A stretch of DNA of 64,000 nt from Microglena sp. YARC (taxonomy: Eukaryota > Chlorophyta > Chlorophyceae > Chlamydomonadales > Chlamydomonadaceae): the NCBI GenBank assembly GCA_022414725.1, contig CM039463.1:71936724-72000723 (forward strand), read 5' to 3'. A program made the position numbers and the translations under genes. Positions 1-9,258 of the stretch are shown one piece after another; position 1 is the first letter of the stretch; each line of letters opens with the position of its first letter. Below the pieces are notes generated by a model. The model was not told the origin of the DNA. It made no database searches and was given only the letters and a program-made list of their open reading frames with translations.

Positions 1-69
1 GCTAGGTTTTATCAGTTGCGCCTTTTCCTGGTTCCCCCCTTTGTAAAAAAAAAAAAAAAAAAAAAAAAA
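1..69 (+). mobile_element. LINE-A 3' end with poly(A), cut by window edge
   Basis: The first 46 bases are the last part of the LINE-A 3' UTR seen about a dozen times in this window, followed by a pure A run at 47-69. It is inserted into the LINE-A 5' fragment that starts at base 70. The downstream junction GACCAGGCTGG is the same one that follows the poly(A) ending at 53927, so both insertions sit at the same position of the host LINE. Confidence 0.9.
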
Positions 70-702
70 GACCAGGCTGGCTGAACACTGCTGCTATTGC
101 AGGGCTGAAGGGGAAGCAGAGAGTATCAAGAAGGACAATTCGCACACTGAGCGGCTTGAGAGCTTCAAGACGAGCACAAGAACACTGTAACGTATTGAGG
201 GAAGAGTGAGAAAAAGGCTGTCGAAGTTGAGGTCGGCCAGAGGAGTGAAAAGTCGTCTAGGTGCATGCCGCACGCCCCGCAACGAATTGATGGTGGTTGT
301 GAAGCTCAAGAAGCTGCGCGAAAGATGCGGCAGCTGAAAAAGATCGGAGTTGAGAAAGTTGGAGGTGCTGAAAGGTGCTGAAAGATGGCCAGAGGCTAAC
401 AAGCTGAGGGAAAGGTGTTGACCTGGCGTTTTCGTAAAAAACGAGCCTCGATCAAAAGAAAAGGTATAGGCAGATGCGTCTCCTTGAGAGCTTCAAGACG
501 AGCACAAGAACACAGAAACGTATAGAGGGAAGAGGAAGAGAAAGGCTGTCGAAGTTGAGATTGGCCAGAGGAGTGAAAAGTCGCCCAAGTGCATGCCGCA
601 CGCCCCGCAACGAATTGAAGGTGGTTGCGAAGCTCAAGAAGCTGCGCGAAAGATGCGAAAGCCGAAAAATATCGGAGTTGAGAAAGTTGGAAAAAGTCGG
701 CT
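70..702 (-). mobile_element. LINE-A 5' end fragment (two promoter monomers)
   Basis: On the minus strand this is the first ~630 bp of LINE-A and matches 7583-8220 (+) and 29150-29783 (-). It contains both 5' monomers, offset by about 328 bp. The 5' terminus near 702 coincides with the 5' ends of copy 1 and copy 2, so this was once a full-length 5' end. The rest of the element lies outside the window, beyond the LINE-A tail inserted at 1-69. An antisense frame of 76 codons (474-704, +) is open and very basic. Confidence 0.85.
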
Positions 703-785
703 GATTTTTTTTTTGAGAATTTTTGATATGAATAATTTGTTTATTCTCACATTTGAGAATTTGAGAATTTGAGAATTTGTGAAAT
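703..785. repeat. AT-rich minisatellite (TTTGAGAA units)
   Basis: An A/T-rich stretch holds about four consecutive copies of an 8-9 bp unit TTTGAGAA(T) at 748-782. It separates the LINE-A 5' end from a satellite fragment. No coding signal is seen. Confidence 0.7.
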
Positions 786-862
786 GAAGGAGCAGGGATG
801 AGAGGGAGGAGATGGAGGATTCTGAGAGGCATGAGGAAGTGGGTGGGGCTCGGAAGAATTGT
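783..862 (-). repeat. Fragment of the 422-bp satellite, inverted
   Basis: The reverse complement matches the satellite segment running from its CTTCCGAGCCCC start to the CCTGCTCCTTCAT region, with few differences. It is a solitary 80-bp piece in opposite orientation to the main array that begins at 1965. Confidence 0.85.
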
Positions 863-964
863 AACAGAACTGCAACCGCCCAAACGCCTTAGTCAAGTCA
901 ATTCGGAATCTGAATGGCATCATTCTGCTTTCATTCCGATCTCTGTCATCGCCAAAAAAAATAT
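863..964. other. Short unassigned spacer
   Basis: About 100 bp of unique-looking sequence between the satellite fragment and a LINE-B tail. No open frame or repeat match within the window is seen. It is probably the old insertion target of the LINE-B tail. Confidence 0.4.
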
Positions 965-1027
965 AATTATCAGATGTTCCCTTTCCTGGTTCCTCCCCAC
1001 GTAAAAAAAAAAAAAAAAAAAAAAAAA
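965..1027 (+). mobile_element. LINE-B 3' tail, severely 5'-truncated
   Basis: Only the last ~37 bp before poly(A) are present (TTATCAGATGTTCCC through CCTCCCCACGT), followed by ~26 A. TATGT is mutated to CACGT, so the terminal hairpin stem is incomplete. The left arm of the stem is missing because of truncation. Confidence 0.8.
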
Positions 1028-1411
1028 GTTTGCCTCTGTCCTCCTCTCTACCCCTAGCTCGTGCCCTAGCCTCCTCGTCGCTTTTGCTGTCGCCAGTTCA
1101 CCACTGCTCGCTACAGCAAGCTTATGAAACAAAGTAAGTTTGATGCTTGTGATTAGACCAGTTGATTAGCTAAATTGCTGACTTGCGAGTTGACTCGTTG
1201 AATTGCGAGTTGCTTTTTGATTTGCTATCTGGCTGACTTTGAGTTTCTTACCCAATTTCATTCAACTTTGTGCAGTCGGAGTTGGAGTGTCGACCCTGCT
1301 CTCTGCCCTTAGCTCCTGCCCTCGCCTCCTCGTCGCCACTGCCCCTAGCTCCTGCTCCTCGAGATGTCCGGCATCCATGTCAAGAAGACTAAGCTTGCTA
1401 ATGCATCCATC
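1028..1411 (+). pseudogene. Possible spliced host-gene fragment
   Basis: Two pyrimidine-rich exon-like blocks flank a good intron candidate at 1134-1275 (142 bp). The donor is GTAAGT, CTGAC branch-like sequences lie inside, and a T-rich stretch leads to TTTGTGCAG. After the acceptor an ATG at 1363 opens a short frame beginning MSGIHVKKTK, which the LINE-B tail at 1412 breaks. If the insertion is removed the frame runs into 1460-1508 and then stops. The two exon-like blocks resemble each other, suggesting an internal duplication. I do not recognise the protein. A captured cDNA or a noncoding 5' exon is equally possible. Confidence 0.35.
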
Positions 1412-1459
1412 TAGGGCTAGGTTTTATCAGATGTTCCCTTTCCTCGTTCCTCCCTATGT
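1412..1459 (+). mobile_element. LINE-B 3' tail, short
   Basis: The sequence AGGGCTAGGTTTTATCAG through CCTCCCTATGT is followed by ten A. The insertion splits the candidate gene fragment. Flanking TCT/TCT may be a very short target-site duplication, but this is weak. Confidence 0.85.
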
Positions 1460-1686
1460 AAAAAAAAAAATCTGGAGCAGAAGCAAGTTTGACTTCCTCG
1501 TACTCTGCTGAAATTGTCTGACCTGAGCTATCAAGAAAGCGTCCCTCGTTTTCTCTCGATTATCGCAGCAACTCGGTTCTAAAATGAAGGTTACTTCGCT
1601 TTCTCGAGTACAGCCAGAATCACATTACTTTCCCCCTTTCCTCTGCTGACTTCTAATTTCATCCCATATCTGATGGAGTGATGCCC
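1460..1686. other. Unassigned sequence ending in dispersed-repeat piece
   Basis: This continues the flank of the LINE-B insertion. No open frame of note is seen on either strand. The last ~30 bp (CTGATGGAGTGATGCCC) match the dispersed repeat near 50970 and 60595. The adjacent LINE-A tail therefore appears to have inserted into a copy of that repeat. Confidence 0.4.
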
Positions 1687-1850
1687 TTTTTTTTTTTTTT
1701 TTTTTTTTACAAAGGGGGGAACCAGGAAAAGGCGCAACTGATAAAACCTAGCCCTTAGCGACCAAGGAGAAAAGACCAAAGAAAAAGACAAGAACGGCTA
1801 AGGGACAGCTAAGGGACGGACACCACCTGGGCGACGTAAGGGACAAAGGA
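1687..1850 (-). mobile_element. LINE-A 3' tail joined to satellite
   Basis: A poly(T) run (1687-1708) is followed by the reverse complement of the LINE-A 3' terminus, about 140 bp of it. The element stops inside the sequence CACCTGGGCGACGTAAGGGAC and passes into a chimeric 38-bp repeat, then the 422-bp satellite. No normal 5' truncation junction is visible. Confidence 0.88.
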
Positions 1851-1964
1851 CTTCCGAGCCCCACCTGCGCGACGTAAGGGACAAAGCACTTCCGAGCCCC
1901 ACCTGGGCGACGTAAGGGACAAAGCACTTCCGAGCCCCCCTTGAGCGACGTAAGGGACAAAGCA
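1851..1964. repeat. Chimeric LINE-tail/satellite 38-bp minisatellite, 3 units
   Basis: Units start at 1851, 1889 and 1927, a period of 38 bp. Each unit fuses the satellite start CTTCCGAGCCCCACC with the LINE-A tail piece TGGGCGACGTAAGGGACAAA. The junction has the CACC shared by both parents. The third unit has several substitutions. The next unit boundary at 1965 begins the true satellite. Confidence 0.9.
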
Positions 1965-4900
1965 CTTCCGAGCCCCACCCACTTCCTCCTTCCTTTAGAA
2001 TCCTCCATCTCATCCCTCTCATCCCTGCTCCTTCATGTCAGCTGCTTGAGAATACCTAGTAGACGAAGCTTTTAAGGCGACAATTGGAGCTGGAGTCCTT
2101 TTTTTTCGCCCTAGCAATGTCTGCTCTCCGGCCGCCTTCTAACTTTGCTGCGAAGCTGCTTCGGCCAATTCGGCTGGAGCGACTGCAATTTCGCGGCTAT
2201 GGGAGCTGCTCAGTGCCCCATTGAGTGTTACAGACGCTCATGCAGTCTAATCCGCTACTCTGCCCCCTCCAGATGGTCAGCTTAGAGAGGTCAGCCTACT
2301 GGAGGGGGGGCAGGCTATTCTCTTCAAGTTAATTCGGGACCACCCGACCCCCATCCTTAGTACTTCAGAAGCGGCTCTCTTCCTGATTCCCTTCTTCCGA
2401 GCCCCACCCACTTCCTCCTGCCTCTCAGAATCCTCCATCTCCTCCCTCTCATCCCTGCTCCTTCATTTTCAGCTGCTCAGATACCTAGTAGACGAAGCTT
2501 TGAGGCGACAATTGGAGCTGGAGGTCCTTTTTTCGCCCTAGCAATGTCTGCTCTCGGCCGCCTTATGACTTTGCTGCGAAGCTGCTTCGGCCAATTCGGA
2601 TGGAGCGACTGCAATTTCGCGGCTATGGAGCTGCTCAGTGCCCCATTTGAGTGTTACAGACGCTCATGCAGTCTAATCCGCTACTCTGCCCCCTCCAGAG
2701 GTCAGCTTAGGAGGTCAGCCTACTGGAGGGGGGCAGGCTATTCTCTTCAAGTTAATTCGGGACCACCCGACCCCCATCCTTAGTCCTTCAGAAGCAGCTC
2801 TCTCCTGATTCCCTTCTTCCGAGCCCCACCCACTTCCTCTGCCTCTCAGAATCCTCCATCTCCTCCTCTCATCCCTGCTCCTTCATTTCAGCTGCTCAGA
2901 TACCTAGTAGACGAAAGCTTTGAGGCGACAATTGGAGCTGGAGGTCCTTTTTTCGCCTAGCAATGTCTGCTCTCCGGCCGCCTATGACTTTTGCTGCGAA
3001 GCTGCTTCGGCCAATTCGGCTTGGAGCGACTGCAATTTCGCGGCTATGGGAGCTGCCTCAGTGACCCATTTGATGTTACAGACGCTCATGCAGTCTAATC
3101 CGCTACTCTGCCCCCTCCAGAGGTCAGCTTAGGAGGTCAGCCTACTGGAGGGGGGCAGGCTATTCTCTTCAAGTTAATTCGGGACCACCCGACCCCCATC
3201 CTTAGTACTTCAGAAGCAGCTCTCTCCTGATTCCCTTCTTCCGAGCCCCACCCACTTCCTCCTGCCTCTCAGAATCCTCCATCTCCTCCCTCTCATCCCT
3301 GCTCCTTCATTTCAGCTGCTCAGATACCTAGTAGACGAAGCTTTGAGGCGACAATTGAGCTGGAGGTCCTTTTTTCGCACCTAGCAATGTCTGCTCTTCC
3401 GGCCGCCTTATGTACTTTGCTGCGAAGCTGCTTCGGCCAATTCGGCTGGAGCGACTGCAATTTCGCGGCTATGGGAGCTGCTCAGTGCCCCATTTGAGTG
3501 TTACAGACGCTCATGCAGTCTTAATCGCTACTCTGCCCCCTCCAGAGGTCAGCTTAGGAGGTCAGCCTACTGGAGGGGGGCAGGCTATTCTCTTCAAGTT
3601 AATTCGGGACCACCCGACCCCCATCCTTAGTCCTTCAGAAGCAGCTCTCTCCTGATTCCCTTCTTCCGGCCCCACCCACTTCCTCCTGCCTCTCAGAATC
3701 CTCCATCTCCTCCCCTCTTCATCCCTGCTCCTTCATTTCAGCTGCTCAGATACCTAGTAGACGAAGCTTTGAGGCGACAATTGGAGCTGGAGGTCCTTTT
3801 TTCGCCCTAGCAATGTCTGCTCTCCGGCCGCCTTATGACTTGCTGCGAAGCTGCTTCGGCCAATTCGGCTTGGAGCGACTGCAATTTCGCGCTATGGGAG
3901 CTGCTCAGTGCCCCCCATTTGAGTGTTACAGACGCTCATGCAGTCTAATCCGCTACTCTGCCCCCTCCAGAGGTCAGCTTAGGAGGTCAGCCTACTGGAG
4001 GGGGGCAGGCTATTCTCTTCAAGTTAATTCGGGACCACCCGACCCCATCCTTAGTACTTCAGAAGCAGCTCTCTCCTGATTCCCTTCTTCCGAGCCCCAC
4101 CCACTTCCTCCTGCCTCTCAGAATCCTCCATCTCCTCCCTCTCATCCCTGCTCCTTCATTTCAGCTGCTCAGATACCTAGTAGACGAAGCTTTGAGGCGA
4201 CAATTGGAGCTGGAGGTCCTTTTTTTCGCCCTAGCAATGTCTGCTCTCCGGCCGCCTTATGACTTTGCTGCGAAGCTGCTTCGGCCAATTCGGCTGGAGC
4301 GACTGCAATTTCGCGGCTATGGGAGCTGCTCAGTGCCCCATTTGAGTGTTACAGACGCTCATGCAGTCTAATCCGCTACTCTGCCCCCTCCAGAGGTCAG
4401 CTTAGGAGGTCAGCCTACTGGAGGGGGCAGGCTATTCTCTTCAAGTTAATTCGGGACCACCCGACCCCCATCCTTAGTCCTTCAGAAGCAGCTCTCTCCT
4501 GATTCCCTTCTTCCGAGCCCCACCCACTTCCTCCTGCCTCTCAGAATCCTCCATCTCCTCCCTCTCATCCCTGCTCCTTCATTTCAGCTGCTCAGATACC
4601 TAGTAGACGAAGCTTTGAGGCGACAATTGGAGCTGGAGGTCCTTTTTTCGCCCTAGCAATGTCTGCTCTCCGGCCGCCTTATGACTTTGCTGCGAAGCTG
4701 CTTCGGCCAATTCGGCTGGAGCGACTGCAATTTCGCGGCTATGGAGCTGCTCAGTGCCCCATTTGAGTGTTACAGACGCTCATGCAGTCTAATCCGCTAC
4801 TCTGCCCCCTCCAGAGGTCAGCTTAGGAGGTCAGCCTACTGGAGGGGGGCAGGCTATTCTCTTCAAGTTAATTCGGGACCACCCGACCCCCATCCTTAGT

Positions 4901-6407
4901 ACTTCAGAAGCAGCTCTCTCCTGATTCCCTTCTTCCGAGCCCCACCCACTTCCTCCTGCCTCTCAGAATCCTCCATCTCCTCCCTCTCATCCCTGCTCCT
5001 TCATTTCAGCTGCTCAGATACCTAGTAGACGAAGCTTTGAGGCGACAATTGGAGCTGGAGGTCCTTTTTTTCGCCCTAGCAATGTCTGCTCTCCGGCCGC
5101 CTTATGACTTTGCTGCGAAGCTGCTTCGGCCAATTCGGCTGGAGCGACTGCAATTTCGCGGCTATGGAGCTGCTCAGTGCCCCATTTGAGTGTTACAGAC
5201 GCTCATGCAGTCAAATCCGCTACTCTGCCCCCTCCAGAGGTCAGCTTAGGAGGTCAGCCTACTGGAGGGGGCAGGCTATTCTCTTCAAGTTAATTCGGAC
5301 CACCCGACCCCCATCCTTAGTACTTCAGAAGCAGCTCTCTCCTGATTCCCTTCTTCCGAGCCCCACCCACTTCCTCCTGCCTCTCAGAATCCTCCATCTC
5401 CTCCCTCTCATCCCTGCTCCTTCATTTCAGCTGCTCAGATACCTAGTAGACGAAGCTTTGAGGCGACAATTGGAGCTGGAGGTCCTTTTTTCGCCCTAGC
5501 AATGTCTGCTCTCGGCCGCCTTATGACTTTGCTGCGAAGCTGCTTCGGCCAATTCGGCTGGAGCGACTGCAATTTCGCGCTATGGGAGCTGCTCAGTGCC
5601 CCATTTGAGTGTTACAGACGCTCATGCATACCAGCTTAGGAGGTCAGCCTACTGGAGGGGGCAGGCTATTCTCTTCAAGTTAACGGACCACCCGGTCATG
5701 CTTCCGAGCCCACCCACTTCCTCCTGCCTCTCAGCTAGTAGACGAAAGCTTTTGAGGCGACAATTGGAGCTTGGAGGTCCTTTTTTCGCCCTAGCAATGT
5801 CTCTCTCTCCGGCCGCCTTATGACTTTGCTTAATCACAGAGGAGGTCAGCCTACTGGAGGGGGCAGGCTATTCTCTTCAAGTTAATTCGGGACCACCGAC
5901 CCCCATCCTTAGTACTTCAGAAGCAGCTCTCTCCTGATTCCCTTCTTCCGAGCCCCACCCACTTCCTCCTGCCTCTCAGAATCCTCCATCTCCTCCCTCT
6001 CATCCCTGCTCCTTCATTTCAGCTGCTCAGATACCTAGTAGACGAAGCTTTGAGGCGACAATTGGAGCTGGAGGTCCTTTTTTCGCCCTAGCAATGTCTG
6101 CTCTCCGGCCGCCTTATGACTTTGCTGCGAAGCTGCTTCGGCCAATTCGGCTGAAGCGACTGCAATTTCGCGGCTATGGGAGCTGCTCAGTGCCCCATTT
6201 GAGTGTTACAGACGCTCATGCAGTCTAATCCGCTACTCTGCCCCCTCCAGAGGTCAGCTTAGGAGGTCAGCCTACTGAGAGGGGGCAGGCTATTCTCTTC
6301 AAGATAATTCGGGACCACCCGACCCCCATCCTTAGTACTTCAGAAGCAGCTCTCTCCTGATTCCCTTCTTCCGAGCCCCACCCACTTCCTCCTGCCTCTC
6401 AGAATCC
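1965..6407 (+). repeat. 422-bp satellite array, ~10.5 units
   Basis: Units begin (CTTCCGAGCCCC) at 1965, 2394, 2816, 3238, 3663, 4087, 4510, 4932, 5353, 5701, 5945 and 6368, a period of 421-429 bp. Two units (5353-5700 and 5701-5944) are shortened by internal deletions. Each complete unit contains a perfect 10-bp inverted repeat (for example 2689-2698 with 2723-2732) around a loop carrying two AGGTCAGC motifs. A nearby GCGAAGCTGCTTCGGC is also self-complementary. Units are nearly identical apart from 1-bp indels. Reading frames are not conserved between units, so coding is unlikely. The array ends abruptly at the Copia-1 LTR. Confidence 0.95.
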
Positions 6408-6827
6408 TGTAAAATAAATAGGCTGGGGACCAAAGAGAGAGTAAGTGGTAATTACATCAGAAACAAAACAACTACAAAGAGAGGCGAATGCCTTAGAACT
6501 GACAAGTGGGAACAGGCAATGTACAAGAAGCAGGCGAAGAGCCTTCAATATCTAAGCAAAGCATTTAGGACTAAGAGTCAGAGTATGAAAGCAGAGAGAA
6601 AGGGAGAGCTGCAAACAAAGCTGAACAACTAGCTTTGAACAAATGCGCGCAGTCAGGTGCGCGCGAACAGATTCGCTCGGTCTGATGCGCGCGAACAGAT
6701 GCGCGCGAGTCTCAGCTTTCTGGAGCACCAAAGATCATAGCAAGAGACGCAGTAATGGCAGCAGAACAGTAAATCTTACCTGGGGACCAAAGAGAGAGTA
6801 AGTGGTACTCTGCTCTCGTGAGTCCCC

Positions 6828-6834
6828 TTTTATA
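6828..6834 (-). promoter_or_regulatory. TATA box of the Copia-1 LTR
   Basis: The minus strand reads AGTATAAAAGGGG here, a strong TATA element. It places the transcription start about 25-30 bp downstream (near 6800), making 6840-7150 the U3 part and ~6408-6800 the R/U5 part of the LTR. Confidence 0.6.
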
Positions 6835-6990
6835 CTGTTCGGGAGGGAATCTACGGAAGGCATCTTTGGAAGATTCCACCGGTAGATTCCTTCAGTAGCT
6901 ACCGCGAAGCATCCCTAAACCGGCCATCGGGCGGTAACAACCGGTTGGCCACCAGCGCTATCTTCTACTCACAAAACACAGCACTGCATA

Positions 6991-7070
6991 GTACTACTGG
7001 CTCAGTGGTGTAACGCCATGAGCTATACGGAGATTCGACAAGGGTTCGATTCCCCCTGGGGGCAGCGTTT
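6991..7070 (+). other. tRNA-like sequence with A and B boxes inside LTR
   Basis: TGGCTCAGTGG (6998-7008) matches a Pol III A box and GGTTCGATTCC (7043-7053) is a perfect B box, spaced as in a real tRNA. The acceptor arm does not close: the 3' TGGGGGC has no matching 5' strand. No good anticodon stem is seen. A functional tRNA is therefore unlikely. It runs antisense to the LTR and is probably a tRNA pseudogene or a tRNA-derived SINE head captured in U3. Confidence 0.5.
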
Positions 7071-7287
7071 TGCCTTTACCTAATTAGCATGACATGAAGT
7101 CTAGTCCGACATCAAATATGACAAGGCAAGTGCTAACTGATATTCTAACACTCCCACTCGTGACTGACTGAATGTTCCTACTTGTTGGTAACTCCCAACC
7201 CGAGCCTGCACAGCTCAAACTTGCACCTAGGCAGGATGTTAGTGAGTACATCTGCCACCATTTCCTCAGTGGAGATGTAGGTGAAGG

Positions 7288-7566
7288 TCACCTCTGACCT
7301 TGCCACTCGCTCACGCGCAAAGTGACAGCTGCACCAGCAGCCATGTACTCAGCCTCTGTGGTGGAGTGCGCCACCGTGGGCTGCAGTCGGCTCTGCCAGG
7401 AGACCACAGCTCCATTCAGCCTGAAAGCATAGCCAGTCGTCGACCTCCGTGTGTCAGTGTCTCCAGCGAAGTCTGAGTCAGCGAAGCCCTGAAGCTCCAG
7501 CAGATCACTGCCTCCAAAGAACAACCCATAGTCCAGAGTGCCAGAAATGTACGCCAACACCCCTTA
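7288..7566 (-). pseudogene. Copia-1 RNase H domain fragment
   Basis: The frame contains the copia RNase H signature: GFADSDFAGD, then STTGYAFRLNGAVVSW, then [10 protein letters not shown], giving the catalytic Asp and Glu residues of the retroelement RNase H fold. The sequence before it (AYISGTLDYGL) is the usual linker from RT. The C-terminal third is missing or frameshifted before the polypurine tract. The N-terminal side is cut at 7566 by LINE-A copy 1. It differs clearly from Copia-2/3 at 30 and 54 kb, so it is a separate copia family. Confidence 0.88.
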
Positions 7567-8246
7567 ATTTTTTTTCTCAGCCCACTTTTTCCAACTTTCT
7601 CAACTCCGATCTTTTTCGGCTTTTGCATCTTTCGCGCAGCTTGTTGAGCTTCGCAACCACCTTCAATTCGTTGCGGGGCGTGCGGCATGCACTTGGGCGA
7701 CTTTTCACTCCTCTGGCCAATCTCAACTTCGACAGCCTTTCTCTCCCTCTTCCCTCTTTACGTTTCTGTGTTCTTGTGCTCGTCTTGAAGCTCTCAAGGA
7801 GACGCATCTGCTTATACCTTTTCTTTTGATCGAGGCTCGTATTTTACGAAAACGCCAGGTCAACACCTTTCCCTCAGCTTGTTAGCCTCTGGCCATCTTT
7901 CAGCACCTTTCAGCACCTCCAACTTTCTCAACTCCGATCTTTTTCAGCTTCCGCATCTTTCGCGCAGCTTCTTGAGCTTCGCAACCACCATCAATTCGTT
8001 GCGGGGCGTGCGGCATGCACCTGGACGACTTTTCACTCCTCTGGCCGACCTCAACTTCGACAGCCTTTTTCTCACTCTTCCCTCAATACGTTACAGTGTT
8101 CTTGTGCTCGTCTTGAAGCTCTCAAGCCGCTCAGTGTGCGAATTGCCCTTCTTGATACTCTCTGCTTCCCCCTTCAGCCCTGCAATAGCAGCAGTGTCTC
8201 AGCCAGCCTGGTCTGACACTCGAGTTTCCCCCACACACTTTCAGCC
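7567..8246 (+). promoter_or_regulatory. LINE-A 5' UTR: two tandem 328-bp monomers
   Basis: CCAACTTTCTCAACTCCGAT occurs at 7591 and 7919, and the following ~230 bp are strongly similar in both copies. The same pair of monomers is present at 70-702 and 29120-29783. Tandem 5' monomers are known as promoters in mouse L1; a promoter role here is inferred. The antisense strand of the first monomer keeps a basic 76-codon frame (7577-7807). Confidence 0.7.
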
Positions 8247-9258
8247 CTTCCTTCTTTGCATGGAAGTCAATCCTACACCTGGTATACTTCTCCCAGCCCC
8301 TTTCAGCTATCATGGCCTCTTCTGTTCCTTCTCTCTGACAGCCCCATGCAGCTTCCCCCAAGGCTCAGCACATGCTTAGAAGATTCCCAATGGACCACTG
8401 ATGTGCGAGACACATCCCCCAGACTCTACAGCAAGCCCCATGGATGACCAGCTCCCAAGTCTCGCACATCCTTCCATGCCCGCACACCTTCTTACTGGAA
8501 GTAGGTAAAGCAGCAGTTGAGCCCCAAGAGCTGCCAGCCTTTCTCACCTTCCTCCTCCAGTACTTCACCCCCTTCTCCATGGTATGCCGCCAATGGGGCG
8601 ATGCGGGTCCCATGCAAAAGCTTATTGGTGCATCGTCCTTGCACCCACTGGCCGATATTATGCTGACCTTTCCAGGCGGCTATCTCATTCTGGCAACTTC
8701 ACTGTGGAGTGGGGACAGCGACAGATCCTCATCCCCCTATCCTCTGCTCCTCCCCCTCTCCCCTCTTCACACCGCCGCCTTAAATTCTTCAACGTACCCT
8801 CCACATGCGCACGCATTGGCCTTCCTGAGGCCATCCTTTCAGCGGCCGGCTACAAGACAATTCCTGCCCACCTTTCCAACTTCCCCCTTGCTCCCGTCCC
8901 GGGGGCAGTCATTATCCCCCGCTACAGTCTTGGCGTGAACGCCAACGCTGCCGTCTTCATCGTGGATATCATCCCACCCCCAGAAGACCCCTTCCTCCAC
9001 TGCCTGCCACCCTTTCTCCCCTCCCTCTCCCTCCCTGGTCGACCCCCCTTCAGCACCTTCTTGGATCAAGATCCCCTCTCTTTCCCCCTCCCCTCCCATT
9101 CTGCTCCTTCCCACCTCTCCACCACATCCCCTCTCACTTCTTTCCAGGGCCCTTCTGCTTCTACCCTCCCCTTTACTTCCCCTCCTCCTCCTCCTCCTTC
9201 CCCCCTCCCCTTCCCTTCCCCTTCTTCCAACATGGAACCCATCGGGCCCCCGACCTAA
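8247..9258 (+). pseudogene. LINE-A ORF1, N-terminal domain (frameshifted)
   Basis: Coding continues from about 8444 in one frame (VGKAAVEPQELPAFLTFLL) and shifts near 8600 into the frame of 8584-9258. The shifted product contains AKAYWCIVLAPTGRYY, FNVPSTCARIGLPEAIL and GVNANAAVFIVDI. The alternating hydrophobic pattern suggests a compact alpha/beta domain of ~130 residues, perhaps the nucleic-acid-binding part of ORF1, but I cannot name the family. The same protein is recoverable from copy 2 (28769-27921, -) and from 49872-48900 (-), supporting real coding. The C-terminal part turns Pro/Ser-rich. The stop at 9256-9258 is probably also an indel effect. Confidence 0.6.

Larger units (their letters stand above)
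6408..7150 (-). repeat. Copia-1 LTR (743 bp)
   Basis: On the minus strand the segment begins TGTTAGAATATC at 7150 and ends TTTTACA at 6408, giving the TG...CA termini of an LTR. A purine-rich GAGTGGGAG lies directly upstream (7151-7159), as expected for a polypurine tract next to a 3' LTR. It follows the copia RNase H frame at 7288-7566. The outer edge abuts the satellite, so Copia-1 inserted into the array. A 27-bp block (GGGGACCAAAGAGAGAG...) occurs twice, at 6425 and 6782. The partner 5' LTR is not in the window. Confidence 0.75.

Noticed and set aside
2544..5499. Repeated ORFs of 60-130 codons in the 422-bp satellite
   Set aside because: The frame changes between units by indels and no unit keeps the same protein from end to end; tandem DNA explains it.
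1965..6407. CRISPR array
   Set aside because: Units are 422 bp without short repeat/spacer alternation, and the context is eukaryotic.
6991..7070. Functional tRNA gene
   Set aside because: A and B boxes are good, but the acceptor arm does not pair and no anticodon arm is evident, so it is listed only as tRNA-like.
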